From Actinomycetes bacterium (GTDB taxonomy: Bacteria > Actinomycetota > Actinomycetes > Nanopelagicales > Nanopelagicaceae), in NCBI GenBank assembly GCA_947383695.1, contig OX376642.1:1364001-1428000 (forward strand): 64,000 nt of DNA, given 5' to 3'. The notes beneath the pieces were generated by a model. That model saw only the letters and a list, made by a program, of their open reading frames with translations, was not told where the DNA came from and ran no database searches. Shown here piece after piece: positions 1 through 8,576 of the stretch (the first letter of the stretch is position 1; each line of letters opens with the position of its first letter). A program made the translations under genes and the position numbers.

Positions 1-469
1 TAGCAAAGATAAAAATTACATGTGCAGGTGGCTCTTCAACAACCTTAAGCAATGCATTAGCTGCACCTGGTCCAAGCTGATGTGCCTCATCAATAATGTA
101 AATCTTGTAACGACTTTGTACCGGTGCAAAAAATGCTTTATCGCGAAGATCGCGAGCATCATCTACTAAACCGTGGGTCGCAGCATCTAACTCAATAACA
201 TCTAATGAACCTGGGCCATTGGCAACTAAATCTTTACATGATTGGCATTCGCCACATGGATTTGGTGTTGGTCCCTTTTCGCAGTTAAGCGAGCGCGCCA
301 TGATTCGAGCACTTGAAGTTTTTCCGCATCCACGAGGACCGCTAAATAAGTATGCGTGGTGTGTGCGACCAGATTCCAAAGCATTTGAAAGTGGAACAGT
401 TACATGCTCTTGTCCGATGACATCTGCAAAAACAGAGGGACGATATTTACGATACAAAGCTAATGACAT
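1..469 (-). CDS. dnaX: DNA polymerase III subunit gamma/tau, N-terminal part (runs off the window)
   Basis: This is the clamp-loader ATPase subunit of the replicative polymerase. The minus strand from 469 translates as MSLALYRKYRPSVFADVIGQ, a typical DnaX start. Walker A (GPRGCGKTS) follows near residue 45, then a zinc-binding cluster (CGECQSC, near residue 73) and the Walker B/DEAH segment (YIIDEAHQLG). Only about 156 residues lie inside the window; the rest continues left of position 1. A GAGGAG-like sequence precedes the ATG at a usable distance. The SRP RNA gene lies directly upstream on the same strand, an arrangement common in Actinobacteria. Identification is certain; the choice of gamma versus tau products cannot be judged from this fragment. 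Confidence 0.97.
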   Translation of the reverse strand, partial: MSLALYRKYRPSVFADVIGQEHVTVPLSNALESGRTHHAYLFSGPRGCGKTSSARIMARSLNCEKGPTPNPCGECQSCKDLVANGPGSLDVIELDAATHGLVDDARDLRDKAFFAPVQSRYKIYIIDEAHQLGPGAANALLKVVEEPPAHVIFIFA

Positions 470-503
470 CGTCCTGCTCCTCTACTGTTCGACGCAATTT
501 AAT

Positions 504-595
504 AGGACCCCTCGCACACCCGCCAGAGCGGACCTACCCTTGCTGCATTCCTGCCCTGGGGGAGTTCAGTACGGTAACGCCGTACGAGGGATCTG
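504..595 (-). ncRNA. ffs: Small bacterial signal recognition particle RNA (4.5S-type)
   Basis: RNA scaffold of the SRP, which binds Ffh to target nascent membrane proteins. Read on the minus strand, the segment has the conserved apical region (CCCAGGGCAGGAATGCAGCA, then AGGGT). It is closed by an outer helix between 506-514 and 585-593 (GATCCCTCG with CGAGGGGTC), and the GTACGGC/GCCGTAC-type distal arm is intact. It lacks an Alu domain, so it is the short form. It sits between dnaX and tRNA-Ser as in many Actinobacteria. Ends are estimated from the helix and could be off by a few bases. Confidence 0.9.
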
Positions 596-637
596 GTGTA
601 ATCATAGTTATACCCACCGATAGAGTTCTCCCCCTCG

Positions 638-722
638 GGAGGATTCGCATAGCGGCCGAGTGCGCACGCTTGGAAAGCGTGTATAGGGCAACCTATCGAG
701 GGTTCAAATCCCTCATCCTCCG
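638..722 (+). tRNA. tRNA-Ser(GGA)
   Basis: An 85-nt class II tRNA. The acceptor stem GGAGGAT (638-644) pairs with ATCCTCC (715-721). The anticodon arm is CGCTTGGAAAGCG with anticodon GGA. There is a long variable arm and a T-loop GGTTCAAATCC. CCA is not fully encoded (CGC follows the discriminator). It is transcribed away from the SRP RNA. Confidence 0.97.
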
Positions 723-738
723 CCAGCTTTACTTCCTC

Positions 739-747
739 TGTGGATAA
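739..747 (-). other. Perfect DnaA-box sequence
   Basis: Positions 739-747 read TGTGGATAA, which is TTATCCACA on the minus strand, the consensus DnaA binding 9-mer. It lies in the short gap between tRNA-Ser and the next gene. Whether DnaA binds here is inference. Confidence 0.4.
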
Positions 748-786
748 CTAAGAAGGCTCGTCTCCTGTTTTTGTCATCCTCGTGGC

Positions 787-1260
787 ATGACCACATTCAA
801 ATCATTCAAAAGCCCCCTCTTTATTCTTTCGCTGATACTTATTAACCTCCTTGCTTCTTCGCCCTTTTCTGAAGCAACCCCTCCACTTACTAAGTGCAAT
901 ATCAAATTGGATAACCCTCACTTTTCAAAGTCAGTAGAAATTAGAAAAGGCTTCGAGGCGATAAAAGTTAATGCCCGATCCCGGTGCAATCGGCAGATGA
1001 CTAACCTTGTATTAACCGTTGAAATTCACAAAATTGGTTTTTTACGTGATTACACAGTGGCGCAAGAAGAAGTCAAAGCCCTAGGACCGATATTCCCCAA
1101 TACCATCATCAAAAATCAAAAAACTTACGTTGAATGCAAAAACACTAAGACCTCGAGATATTACGGTGAGGCATATGCGACTGCCTATATAAAAGGTGAA
1201 CGTGTGAAAACTCTTCATGTTTTGACAGAAAAAACCATCACCGTGAATTGCGGTAATTAG
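787..1260 (+). CDS. Small secreted protein of unknown function (157 aa)
   Basis: Not recognised. The N-terminus is a clear signal peptide: a short basic region with KSFKS, then the hydrophobic stretch LFILSLILINLLAS, with probable cleavage near FSEA-TP around residue 30. The mature part of about 127 residues is basic, with four cysteines (near 37, 67, 117 and 155) that could form two disulfides, and its predicted beta-rich pattern suggests a small extracellular domain. The ATG at 787 has no obvious Shine-Dalgarno sequence. The next small gene begins 14 nt downstream but carries its own -10 element. Exported location is well supported; function is unknown. Confidence 0.75.
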   Translation: MTTFKSFKSPLFILSLILINLLASSPFSEATPPLTKCNIKLDNPHFSKSVEIRKGFEAIKVNARSRCNRQMTNLVLTVEIHKIGFLRDYTVAQEEVKALGPIFPNTIIKNQKTYVECKNTKTSRYYGEAYATAYIKGERVKTLHVLTEKTITVNCGN

Positions 1261-1274
1261 CGTAGAATTCAGGC

Positions 1275-1613
1275 ATGAGTTCGAGCGATGAAAGTGAATT
1301 AATAGCTGACCAAAAGTGGGATGCTCACTACTTCGGCCTGATAAATGAATTGGCCGAAAAGAACGCCGCTCGTTATGAAGTTCAAACCGAAGAATTGCTG
1401 AAGAAGCGAAAGCTAAAAATCGAATTCAATGGGGCAGATATCGAATTTAAGTTAACGCCACAGGGATGTTGGTTTTGCACAGTTAACCCGCGGGGCCAGC
1501 AAAATACAAATTCGTGGATTCGAATGGGTTGGGGAAGATCCGCAAAGAGAAAGGCGCTGCCTTACTATTTTGCACAGGCAGAAGCTTCTGTAATCATCGA
1601 TCAAGCGGAATAA
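1275..1613 (+). CDS. Hypothetical cytoplasmic protein (112 aa)
   Basis: Not recognised. The protein has no signal peptide or membrane segment. An acidic N-terminus (SSSDESELIAD) leads into a charged helical region with many Lys and Glu (residues 15-55), then an aromatic C-terminal half with GCWFCTVNPRG and WIRMGWGRS that could be a small compact domain. The start is well supported: TAGAAT at 1263-1268 lies exactly 6 nt before the ATG, a leaderless promoter arrangement seen throughout this window. It ends 79 nt before the convergent aldehyde dehydrogenase gene. Confidence 0.65.
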   Translation: MSSSDESELIADQKWDAHYFGLINELAEKNAARYEVQTEELLKKRKLKIEFNGADIEFKLTPQGCWFCTVNPRGQQNTNSWIRMGWGRSAKRKALPYYFAQAEASVIIDQAE

Positions 1614-1692
1614 AGATTCAAGGATTTTATTTCCTTCATCTTCCGCCGGAAATTGGAGCTCACATGAGCAGAGAGAATGAACTGCAGATCGG

Positions 1693-3111
1693 CTAGATCT
1701 CGACGCCTATGAACTTGGTTTGTAGGAACTCATGAATTCCATCGAAGCCACCTTCGCGGCCCAAACCTGATTGCTTCACGCCACCAAATGGTGCGGCTGG
1801 ATCTGAGATAACACCCTTATTGATCGCAACCATTCCAGACTCCATCGCCTCTGCAGTGCGCAATGCGCGGGTGAGGTTGGAAGAGAAGACATAACTAATA
1901 AGACCGAAGTCTGTGTCATTAGCCATCTCGATACCTTCTTCATCTGTATCAAAGATGACGATCGGTGCGACTGGACCAAAGATTTCGTGAAGCAGGATTG
2001 GGTTGTCCTTTTCAACGATCAAAACCGTTGCTGGGTAGAAGGCTCCATCGCCTTCTGGCTTAACGCCGCCGACCTGAACCTTTGCACCTGCTGCAACTGA
2101 TTGATCAACGAGCTCTGCAATCTTATTGCGCTCCTTCATTGAGACAGAAGCACCTAGCGTTGTTGTGGCTTCTGTTCCGCGGCCCATTACATAGCTGCTC
2201 ATGGACTTAGTCATTTCTGCAATGAACTTATCTGCGATTCCTCGCTGTACGAAGATGCGGTTTGCAGATGTACATGCAGCGCCACCGTTACGCATCTTTG
2301 CAAGTGAAAGCTGCGGAATAGTTACTTCAAGATCTGCATCATCATGAATAACAACTTGTGCATTTCCACCAAGCTCCATTGAGCAGCGGATTACGCGGTC
2401 TGCAGCTTCTTTAAGCAAGATGCGACCAACTTCAGTTGAACCGGTAAATGAAAGGTTCTTTACACGTGGATCATGAAGCATTCTTGAGATTGCAGGTCCT
2501 GTTTTTTCTGGAAGAACTAAGTTAAGAACACCCTTAGGTAATCCTGCTCGCTCCATCAAATCAACGATGTACATCGCTGTTAATGGTGTTTCACCCGCTG
2601 GCTTCAAAATCATTGTGCAACCAGCTGCAACTGCGGGACCAATCTTGCGAGTAGCCATACCTGCAGGGAAATTCCACGGTGTAATGAGAATTGAAAGACC
2701 AATTGGTTCATGAGTTACAAGAATTCGCTTGTCACCTGATGGTGATTTGCGGAAATCTCCAGGTGTGCGAACTGTTTCTTCGGCAAACCAACGGAAGAAC
2801 TCTGCTGCATATGTTGCTTCACCACGTGCATCTGGCATCGCTTTGCCATTTTCACGAGAGATCATTGTTGCGATCGCTTCATTTTCAGCGGTCATTAACT
2901 CAAAAGCTTTACGCAAAATTTCAGAACGGTATCGAGGTGCAGTCTTTGCCCACGCCTTTGCAGCTGCATCTGCTGCAGCAATTGCGGCATCACACTGTGC
3001 ATCTCCGGCAAGAGCAACCTCGGCGATTACTGAGCCATCACTGGGATCGTAAACAGGTAGCTTTCCAACTCCATCAACCCATTGGCCATCGATATATAAC
3101 TGTGTATGCAT
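1693..3111 (-). CDS. NAD(P)-dependent aldehyde dehydrogenase, succinate-semialdehyde dehydrogenase-like
   Basis: ALDH-superfamily enzyme oxidising an aldehyde to a carboxylate, most like the succinate-semialdehyde dehydrogenase (GabD) group. Visible features are LITPWNFPAGMATRKIGPAV (NAD-binding and catalytic Asn), the FTGSTEVGR turn, the general-base motif MELGGN and a catalytic cysteine in NGGAACTSANR. The C-terminus has the usual PFGGVKQSGLGREGG. Length is 472 residues from the ATG at 3111, which has TATGCT 6 nt upstream; a TTG 24 nt earlier is open but lies upstream of that promoter element. No aminotransferase partner for a GABA shunt is adjacent, so the substrate is uncertain. Confidence 0.88.
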   Translation of the reverse strand: MHTQLYIDGQWVDGVGKLPVYDPSDGSVIAEVALAGDAQCDAAIAAADAAAKAWAKTAPRYRSEILRKAFELMTAENEAIATMISRENGKAMPDARGEATYAAEFFRWFAEETVRTPGDFRKSPSGDKRILVTHEPIGLSILITPWNFPAGMATRKIGPAVAAGCTMILKPAGETPLTAMYIVDLMERAGLPKGVLNLVLPEKTGPAISRMLHDPRVKNLSFTGSTEVGRILLKEAADRVIRCSMELGGNAQVVIHDDADLEVTIPQLSLAKMRNGGAACTSANRIFVQRGIADKFIAEMTKSMSSYVMGRGTEATTTLGASVSMKERNKIAELVDQSVAAGAKVQVGGVKPEGDGAFYPATVLIVEKDNPILLHEIFGPVAPIVIFDTDEEGIEMANDTDFGLISYVFSSNLTRALRTAEAMESGMVAINKGVISDPAAPFGGVKQSGLGREGGFDGIHEFLQTKFIGVEI

Positions 3112-3215
3112 GGGTGAAGCATACGCTTTAGGCAAAAAACAGTGAAGATTGTGCGGGCTGGGGTAGAGTGATGCTTATTAAGTTGCAGTAATTGCAATTA
3201 AAAGAGGAGTTTTAA

Positions 3216-5543
3216 GTGCCTAAGTCGTGGACCGATGATGCGCCCGCCCCTGAAGTATTAAAGGATCACGCACATCTCAAAGACTCTTTCTTTTACACAA
3301 TCAAGAGACGTTTGCTTGGTAATCCGCTTAACCGCCACTCGCTAGGACATCAGCGTCTCAGCAAGCGTTATGCATTGGGAATTTTATCCTCTGACTGTAT
3401 TTCATCCTCTGCATACGGTTCAGAACAGATTTTGATTGCATTGCTACCAGCATTTGGTTTAGCAGCATTCGCTTTGCTTATGCCAATGACCGCGGTTGTT
3501 TTAGCGATTTTGGTAATCATTACCTTGTCTTATCGCGATGTTATCAATGTGTACACAAAGGTTGGTGGCGCTTACATTGTTTCGCGCGACAACTTTGGTC
3601 CGGTCGTTGCTCAAGTAGCAGCGGTTGCTTTGATGCTCGATTACATCGTTACAGTTGCAATTCAATCTGCAGCTGGTGTCGCTGCGATCATTTCGACTTT
3701 TCCATCATTGCATCCTTACAAGATTCCGATGATCTTGGTAGTTATCGTTCTACTTACATACGGAAACCTGCGTGGTGTTAAAGAAGCAGGTAAGGCATTT
3801 GCTCTGCCAACTTATTTCTTCGTTAGCTGCATGTTTATTGTTTTCTCCGTTGGGCTATACAAGCAGTTCAACGGAACTTTGATTCAACTCAGCGTTGAAC
3901 AACCTGGCGCAGTTGAAATCGGTCAAGAGCAAGGTCTTCTTACCTTTGCGGCGATCTTTATCTTGCTTCGTGCATTCGCAAATGGTGGCTCTTCACTTAC
4001 TGGTCTGGAAGCGATTTCAGATGGTGTGGCCCTCTTTAAGACCCCTGAGCATGTAAATGCCCGCAGAACTTTGTACATCATGAGCACACTGCTTGGAACC
4101 TTGGTTCTAGGAGTCTCATGGTTTGCCCACAAGATTCACGCTGTTCCCTATGAATCCGGAACCCCGACAGTTATTTCGCAGATCGCAAAAACCATCATGG
4201 GAGATGGCGTCGTCGGTTCAGTTATGTTCGTAATGGTCCAGTTGGCAACGATGCTTATCTTGTTTGCTGGTGCGAACACCACCTACAGCGCCTTCCCTAT
4301 CTTGGTGAACTTTGTTGCAACCGATGGCTACCTCCCACGCCAGTTAACTAAGCGTGGCCACCGTCTAGCCTTCTCAAATGGAATCTTGCTTCTATCTGGT
4401 GGCGGAATCTTCTTGGTTCTTATTACCGCAGGTTCAGTTGAACACCTTGTTGCTTTCTACGCTCTAGGAGTGTTTACCGGCTTTACCTTGGCTGGATTTG
4501 GAATGACCCGTCACGCGTTGCGTAATAAAACAGGACAGTGGCGTGCAAAGGTTTTCATTAACGCACTTGCTGGAACTATTTCCTTCATCGTTGTAATTAT
4601 CTTTTCAGTTGTTAAATTCACCGAGGGTGCTTGGTTAGTACTTCTGACAGCACCGATCATGGTTGTTTCATTCCTACGTTTACGACGTCAGTACACACGT
4701 GAACAAGAAGCATTAGCTGTTAAGCAACATCAAGAGCGCGCAACTTCGATTGCACGTCATGATGTGACAGTTCTTGTAGACAATGTTGATATTGCAACAG
4801 TAGGTGCGATTCGTTACGCGCGAAGCTTGAAGCCGCGCAACTTATCTGCAGTTCACTTTGTTATCGATGATCGTCGCGCAGAGCAGATTCAAAAGGCCTG
4901 GGCTGAATCAGATGCACTTGATGATGTAACCCTTGAATTAATTGACTGCCCTGATCGTCGCCTTGCAAATGCAGCGCTGGATTATTCAATTCGTATGACA
5001 GAGAAATCAGATGTTGAGTTAACGCTACTTCTTCCACGTCGTGCATATTCAGGGTTCTTAGGTCGTTTGCTTCACGATCAAACAGCTGAAGAAATTGCTG
5101 CACCTATTTCGCAACTTCCTCGTGTAGTTGCAACCATTGTTCCTTTCGATGTTGATCGCATCGCTTCAGGAAAAACCACCTTTGTAGCGCCAGCGGCTCC
5201 AGCTGCGGTAGTCGCACCTAAGCCAGTTCAAAAAGCGGTTCCAGTAAGTGTTGAACCAATTAGTCACTACGCAGAAAATGTGACACCGATTGGCAAGATT
5301 GAGTGGCGCAAGCGTGCTCAGGTACAAGGTCGAGTTACATCGATTAAAACCGCACCACGTGGCTCTGCACCAACTCTAGAAGTTGAGATTTGGGATGAGA
5401 CTGGTGGCGTTTCACTGCACTTCTTAGGTCGTCGCGAGATAGCAGGACTTGAAGTTGGCTCTCAACTACGCGCTGAAGGCATGGTTGGTGAAGAAGAAGG
5501 ATCTATGGTGATTCTTAATCCTTCTTACGAACTTCTTGTATAA
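3216..5543 (+). CDS. KimA-like APC-superfamily transporter with a C-terminal OB-fold domain
   Basis: Twelve-helix APC permease closely resembling KimA (YdaO), the proton-coupled potassium importer of Firmicutes. The family signature is visible as LSKRYALGILSSDCISSSAY (residues about 47-66) and GGAYIVSRDNFGP (about 117-129). After the membrane domain (to about residue 490) comes a cytosolic alpha/beta domain typical of KimA, a Pro/Ala-rich linker (about 655-685), then an OB-fold-like domain (about 690-775: RAQVQGRVTSI, VEIWDETGGV). The start is GTG with a strong AGAGGAG 7 nt upstream. Its 3' end overlaps tadA by 29 bp on the opposite strand. Potassium transport is inferred from family; amino-acid transport is the alternative. 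Confidence 0.85.
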   Translation: MPKSWTDDAPAPEVLKDHAHLKDSFFYTIKRRLLGNPLNRHSLGHQRLSKRYALGILSSDCISSSAYGSEQILIALLPAFGLAAFALLMPMTAVVLAILVIITLSYRDVINVYTKVGGAYIVSRDNFGPVVAQVAAVALMLDYIVTVAIQSAAGVAAIISTFPSLHPYKIPMILVVIVLLTYGNLRGVKEAGKAFALPTYFFVSCMFIVFSVGLYKQFNGTLIQLSVEQPGAVEIGQEQGLLTFAAIFILLRAFANGGSSLTGLEAISDGVALFKTPEHVNARRTLYIMSTLLGTLVLGVSWFAHKIHAVPYESGTPTVISQIAKTIMGDGVVGSVMFVMVQLATMLILFAGANTTYSAFPILVNFVATDGYLPRQLTKRGHRLAFSNGILLLSGGGIFLVLITAGSVEHLVAFYALGVFTGFTLAGFGMTRHALRNKTGQWRAKVFINALAGTISFIVVIIFSVVKFTEGAWLVLLTAPIMVVSFLRLRRQYTREQEALAVKQHQERATSIARHDVTVLVDNVDIATVGAIRYARSLKPRNLSAVHFVIDDRRAEQIQKAWAESDALDDVTLELIDCPDRRLANAALDYSIRMTEKSDVELTLLLPRRAYSGFLGRLLHDQTAEEIAAPISQLPRVVATIVPFDVDRIASGKTTFVAPAAPAAVVAPKPVQKAVPVSVEPISHYAENVTPIGKIEWRKRAQVQGRVTSIKTAPRGSAPTLEVEIWDETGGVSLHFLGRREIAGLEVGSQLRAEGMVGEEEGSMVILNPSYELLV

Positions 5544-5973
5544 AGCTTGTAATTAACTCGCTGCATTCATCTGCCAGAACTCCTGCACGCACTTCAGTTC
5601 TAAAGGTGCTTCTAGGATCTCGTAATAAGTCCCATACCGAGCCAACTGCGCCTGCTTTTTCATCCCATGCACCAAATACAACTGTTTGTAAACGAGATTG
5701 TGCAATCGCACCGGCACACATTGCACATGGTTCAAGGGTTACAACAAGTGTGTAATCAGTTAAATGCCAATCCCCTAATTTTTCTGCCGCTTTACGGATC
5801 GCAACGATTTCGGCATGCGCCGTTGGATCATTATGAAGTTCCCGTTCATTGTGACCGGTTGCGATTAACTCACCCGCTGCACTAAAAATCGCAGCACCGA
5901 CTGGAATATCACCGCTTGCAACAGCTTTGCGTGCTTCATTTAAAGCAACACGCATCATTTCAATATCGTTCAC
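5515..5973 (-). CDS. tadA: tRNA-specific adenosine deaminase TadA
   Basis: Deaminates A34 to inosine in the anticodon of tRNA-Arg(ACG), whose gene is also in this window (38193-38265). The cytidine/deoxycytidylate deaminase fold has the zinc motif HAE (near residue 53, with catalytic Glu) and PCAMC (near residue 82). The 152-residue length is normal. The start overlaps the stop of the upstream partner by 4 nt (ATGA), so translation is probably coupled. The 3' end overlaps the convergent transporter gene. Confidence 0.96.
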   Translation of the reverse strand: MNDIEMMRVALNEARKAVASGDIPVGAAIFSAAGELIATGHNERELHNDPTAHAEIVAIRKAAEKLGDWHLTDYTLVVTLEPCAMCAGAIAQSRLQTVVFGAWDEKAGAVGSVWDLLRDPRSTFRTEVRAGVLADECSELITSFIQEVRKKD

Positions 5974-6503
5974 AGATCCAAAAGCTCCGAAAACTCTTCT
6001 CCAAAACCTAGGCGTGCAGCAATCGCTTCTAACTGTTCATCAGGAAATAACTCTTCATCATCACACAATGCAGAAATTTCCATTTCATTTAAACCAAGAT
6101 CATTGAGAATTCCAAGGTGCCCAACTGGACCAGGTTCTTCATCCTCTTCAGGCATTGGAATATCTGCAATCTCTAACAACTCTTCTGCAACTGGATAATC
6201 CAACGCGGCGGTTGCATCACTAAGGAAAAGCGAAATGTGTGAACCTAAGACGCGGATCAATATAAAAAACTCTTCGTCTATTGAAATCAAGGCGATAGAT
6301 CCGCCATTAGTTTGCTGTGACTTTAATCTGGTAATTATTTGAGCGATGTCATAAGGATCGGGCAAGGTAGCCAAGGTCCAACGGCCATCCTCATGCCATG
6401 CGGCAACGGCAAAATCCATTTCACTTGTGAGGTCGCGCACTTCGTCGCGGATATCGTCGAAGGATTCAATCTCTTCAACGAGCTCTTCTTCGAAATCGGA
6501 CAT
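5970..6503 (-). CDS. tRNA adenosine deaminase-associated protein
   Basis: A 177-residue strongly acidic protein of the actinobacterial family usually encoded immediately before tadA. The N-terminus is rich in Asp/Glu (DFEEELVEEIESFDDIRDEV) and is followed by an alpha/beta region with FAVAAWHEDGRW. Neither membrane segments nor catalytic motifs are visible. The name rests on conserved gene order; direct biochemical function is not established to my knowledge. It is divergent from upp, about 54 bp apart. Confidence 0.85.
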   Translation of the reverse strand: MSDFEEELVEEIESFDDIRDEVRDLTSEMDFAVAAWHEDGRWTLATLPDPYDIAQIITRLKSQQTNGGSIALISIDEEFFILIRVLGSHISLFLSDATAALDYPVAEELLEIADIPMPEEDEEPGPVGHLGILNDLGLNEMEISALCDDEELFPDEQLEAIAARLGFGEEFSELLDL

Positions 6504-6557
6504 GGGTGCATACTTTCACTCATTGGAAAGGATTGAAACCCCTGTAAGGTAACGCCT

Positions 6558-7196
6558 ATGAAAGTACACGTTGCCAATCACCCTCTTATCAATCACAAAT
6601 TGACGGTTTTGCGCGACGAACGCACCGATTCACCGACCTTCCGCCGTCTAGTTGAAGAGCTTGTGACGCTGCTGGCGTATGAAGCCACTCGTGATGTGCG
6701 AACACACCAAGTTGAAATTACAACTCCTGTAACCAAGACAGTTGGACAGAAGTTAGCTGAACCCCGTCCAGTGGTGGTTCCAATTTTGCGCGCAGGCCTT
6801 GGAATGCTCGAAGGTATGAGCAAGTTGATTCCAACAGCTGAAGTTGGCTTCCTTGGCATGGTTCGAGATGAAAAAACTTTAGAGGCGAGTACATATGCAA
6901 ATCGTCTTCCAGATGATCTTTCTGGTCGACAGGTGTTTGTTTTAGATCCAATGCTTGCAACTGGCGGAACCTTAATCATGGCTTTTCATTACTTGATCGA
7001 TCTTGGTGCAACAGATATCACCGCGGTGTGCATCTTGTCAGCACCCGAAGGAATCGCAGCGGTTGAAAAAGAGTTTGCAAACAGCAAGGTGCCGATCACA
7101 ATCGTTACCGGCGCACTTGATGAAAAGTTAAATGAACATGGTTACATCGTTCCAGGCCTGGGCGATGCCGGCGATCGCTTATACGGAGTTGTATAA
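6558..7196 (+). CDS. upp: Uracil phosphoribosyltransferase
   Basis: Converts uracil and PRPP to UMP in pyrimidine salvage. The type I PRTase fold includes the PRPP-binding loop DPMLATGGT (near residue 132) and the uracil-binding C-terminus with [15 protein letters not shown]. Length of 212 is typical. The promoter is visible: TAAGGT (6545-6550) lies 7 nt before the ATG with no room for a leader, so the mRNA is probably leaderless. The stop codon abuts the ATG of the malic enzyme gene directly (taaATG), which suggests co-transcription of an unusual pair. Confidence 0.97.
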   Translation: MKVHVANHPLINHKLTVLRDERTDSPTFRRLVEELVTLLAYEATRDVRTHQVEITTPVTKTVGQKLAEPRPVVVPILRAGLGMLEGMSKLIPTAEVGFLGMVRDEKTLEASTYANRLPDDLSGRQVFVLDPMLATGGTLIMAFHYLIDLGATDITAVCILSAPEGIAAVEKEFANSKVPITIVTGALDEKLNEHGYIVPGLGDAGDRLYGVV

Positions 7197-8576
7197 ATGG
7201 CATCAACCTCACCTGGATACGGAATCACAATCCGTGTCGAAGGTTCACCCGCTTCACAACCTGTAGCACTAGCAACAACAGTTATCACCGGAGCTGGTGC
7301 AACTATTACAGCGCTAGATGTTGTTGAGTCTTTGCTTGAGCGAGTTGTCATTGATATTACCTGCGACACTATCGATTCAGATCATGCTGATGAAATCACT
7401 ACGGCGATCTCAGCTAATCCAGAGTTAACTGTTCGCAAGGTTAGTGATAGAACTTTCTTACTTCATCTTGGTGGCAAGATTGAAATTGCATCTAAGGTCC
7501 CTTTGAAAACCCGTGATGATTTATCTCGCGCCTACACACCAGGTGTAGCTCGTATCTGTCAGGCGATCGCAGCAGACCCTTCAGATGCCCGTCGCCTCAC
7601 AATTAAGCGCAATACAGTCGCTGTTGTTACCGATGGATCAGCTGTTCTGGGCCTTGGAAATATTGGTCCGGCCGCCGCTCTTCCAGTGATGGAGGGAAAG
7701 GCTGCATTGTTTAAGCGCTTTGCCGATGTTGATGCCTGGCCTGTCTGTCTTGATACCCAAAATGTAGATGAAATTGTTCGCACAGTTCAGTTGATTGCAC
7801 CTGTTTATGGTGGAATCAACCTTGAAGATATCTCTGCTCCACGTTGCTTTGAAGTAGAGCGTCGCCTACGTGAGCTTTTAGATATTCCAGTTTTCCATGA
7901 TGATCAACATGGAACTGCAATTGTGGTTCTTGCCGCGCTTCGTAATGCACTTCGTTTAGTTAAAAAAGAGTTGAAAGACACAAAGATTGTTCTTAGTGGT
8001 GCAGGTGCAGCAGGTACAGCGATCGCACGATTATTAGTTCGCAGCGGTGCGGTAAACATTATTGGTTATGACAAAGATGGTGTTATTTGTAAGTCAACAC
8101 CACATCTGGATGATGAGATGCGTACCTGGTTCATTGATAATTGCAACCCAACAGATTTCCGCGGAAAGATTTCAGAGGCTATGAAGGATGCCGACATCTT
8201 TATTGGTGTTAGCGCACCTAATGTATTAACTGAAGCAGATGTTGCATCAATGGCGCCTAAGTCAATCATCTTTGCCTTAGCTAACCCAGATCCCGAGATC
8301 GATCCTGCTATTTCACGCAAGTATGCAGCAGTAGTTGCAACTGGTCGTAGCGATCAACCAAATCAAATCAATAATGTGTTGGCCTTCCCGGGAATCTTCC
8401 GCGGATTACTAGATGCAAACGCCCATAAGATTTCAGATGAGATGCTCGTCGCAGCCGCAGAAGCGATTGCAGATTGTGTATCTCCTGAACAGCTCAATGC
8501 TTCCTTTATTGTGCCAAGCGTCTTTGATGCCAATGTAGTTAAGGCAGTGGCGGCGGCGGTTAAGAAGTCAGTGTGA
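7197..8576 (+). CDS. Malic enzyme (malate dehydrogenase, decarboxylating) with N-terminal ACT domain
   Basis: Oxidative decarboxylation of malate to pyruvate. An ACT-like regulatory domain occupies residues about 5-85 ([17 protein letters not shown], ending near VRKVSDRTF). The malic N-domain follows with the catalytic Tyr in YTPGVARIC (about residue 110) and the metal ligands in FHDDQHGTA. The NAD(P)-binding domain has [13 protein letters not shown] (about 267) and ends with ALANPDPEI and [13 protein letters not shown]. Length is 459. The ACT domain implies allosteric control by a small molecule, identity unknown. It is co-directional with upp and dedA in a tight operon (0-nt gap, then a 4-nt overlap). 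Confidence 0.94.
   Translation: MASTSPGYGITIRVEGSPASQPVALATTVITGAGATITALDVVESLLERVVIDITCDTIDSDHADEITTAISANPELTVRKVSDRTFLLHLGGKIEIASKVPLKTRDDLSRAYTPGVARICQAIAADPSDARRLTIKRNTVAVVTDGSAVLGLGNIGPAAALPVMEGKAALFKRFADVDAWPVCLDTQNVDEIVRTVQLIAPVYGGINLEDISAPRCFEVERRLRELLDIPVFHDDQHGTAIVVLAALRNALRLVKKELKDTKIVLSGAGAAGTAIARLLVRSGAVNIIGYDKDGVICKSTPHLDDEMRTWFIDNCNPTDFRGKISEAMKDADIFIGVSAPNVLTEADVASMAPKSIIFALANPDPEIDPAISRKYAAVVATGRSDQPNQINNVLAFPGIFRGLLDANAHKISDEMLVAAAEAIADCVSPEQLNASFIVPSVFDANVVKAVAAAVKKSV

Noticed and set aside
219-747. Two plus-strand frames of 134 and 94 residues over dnaX, the SRP RNA and tRNA-Ser
   Set aside because: They lie antisense to dnaX and across two RNA genes and show no protein-like pattern.
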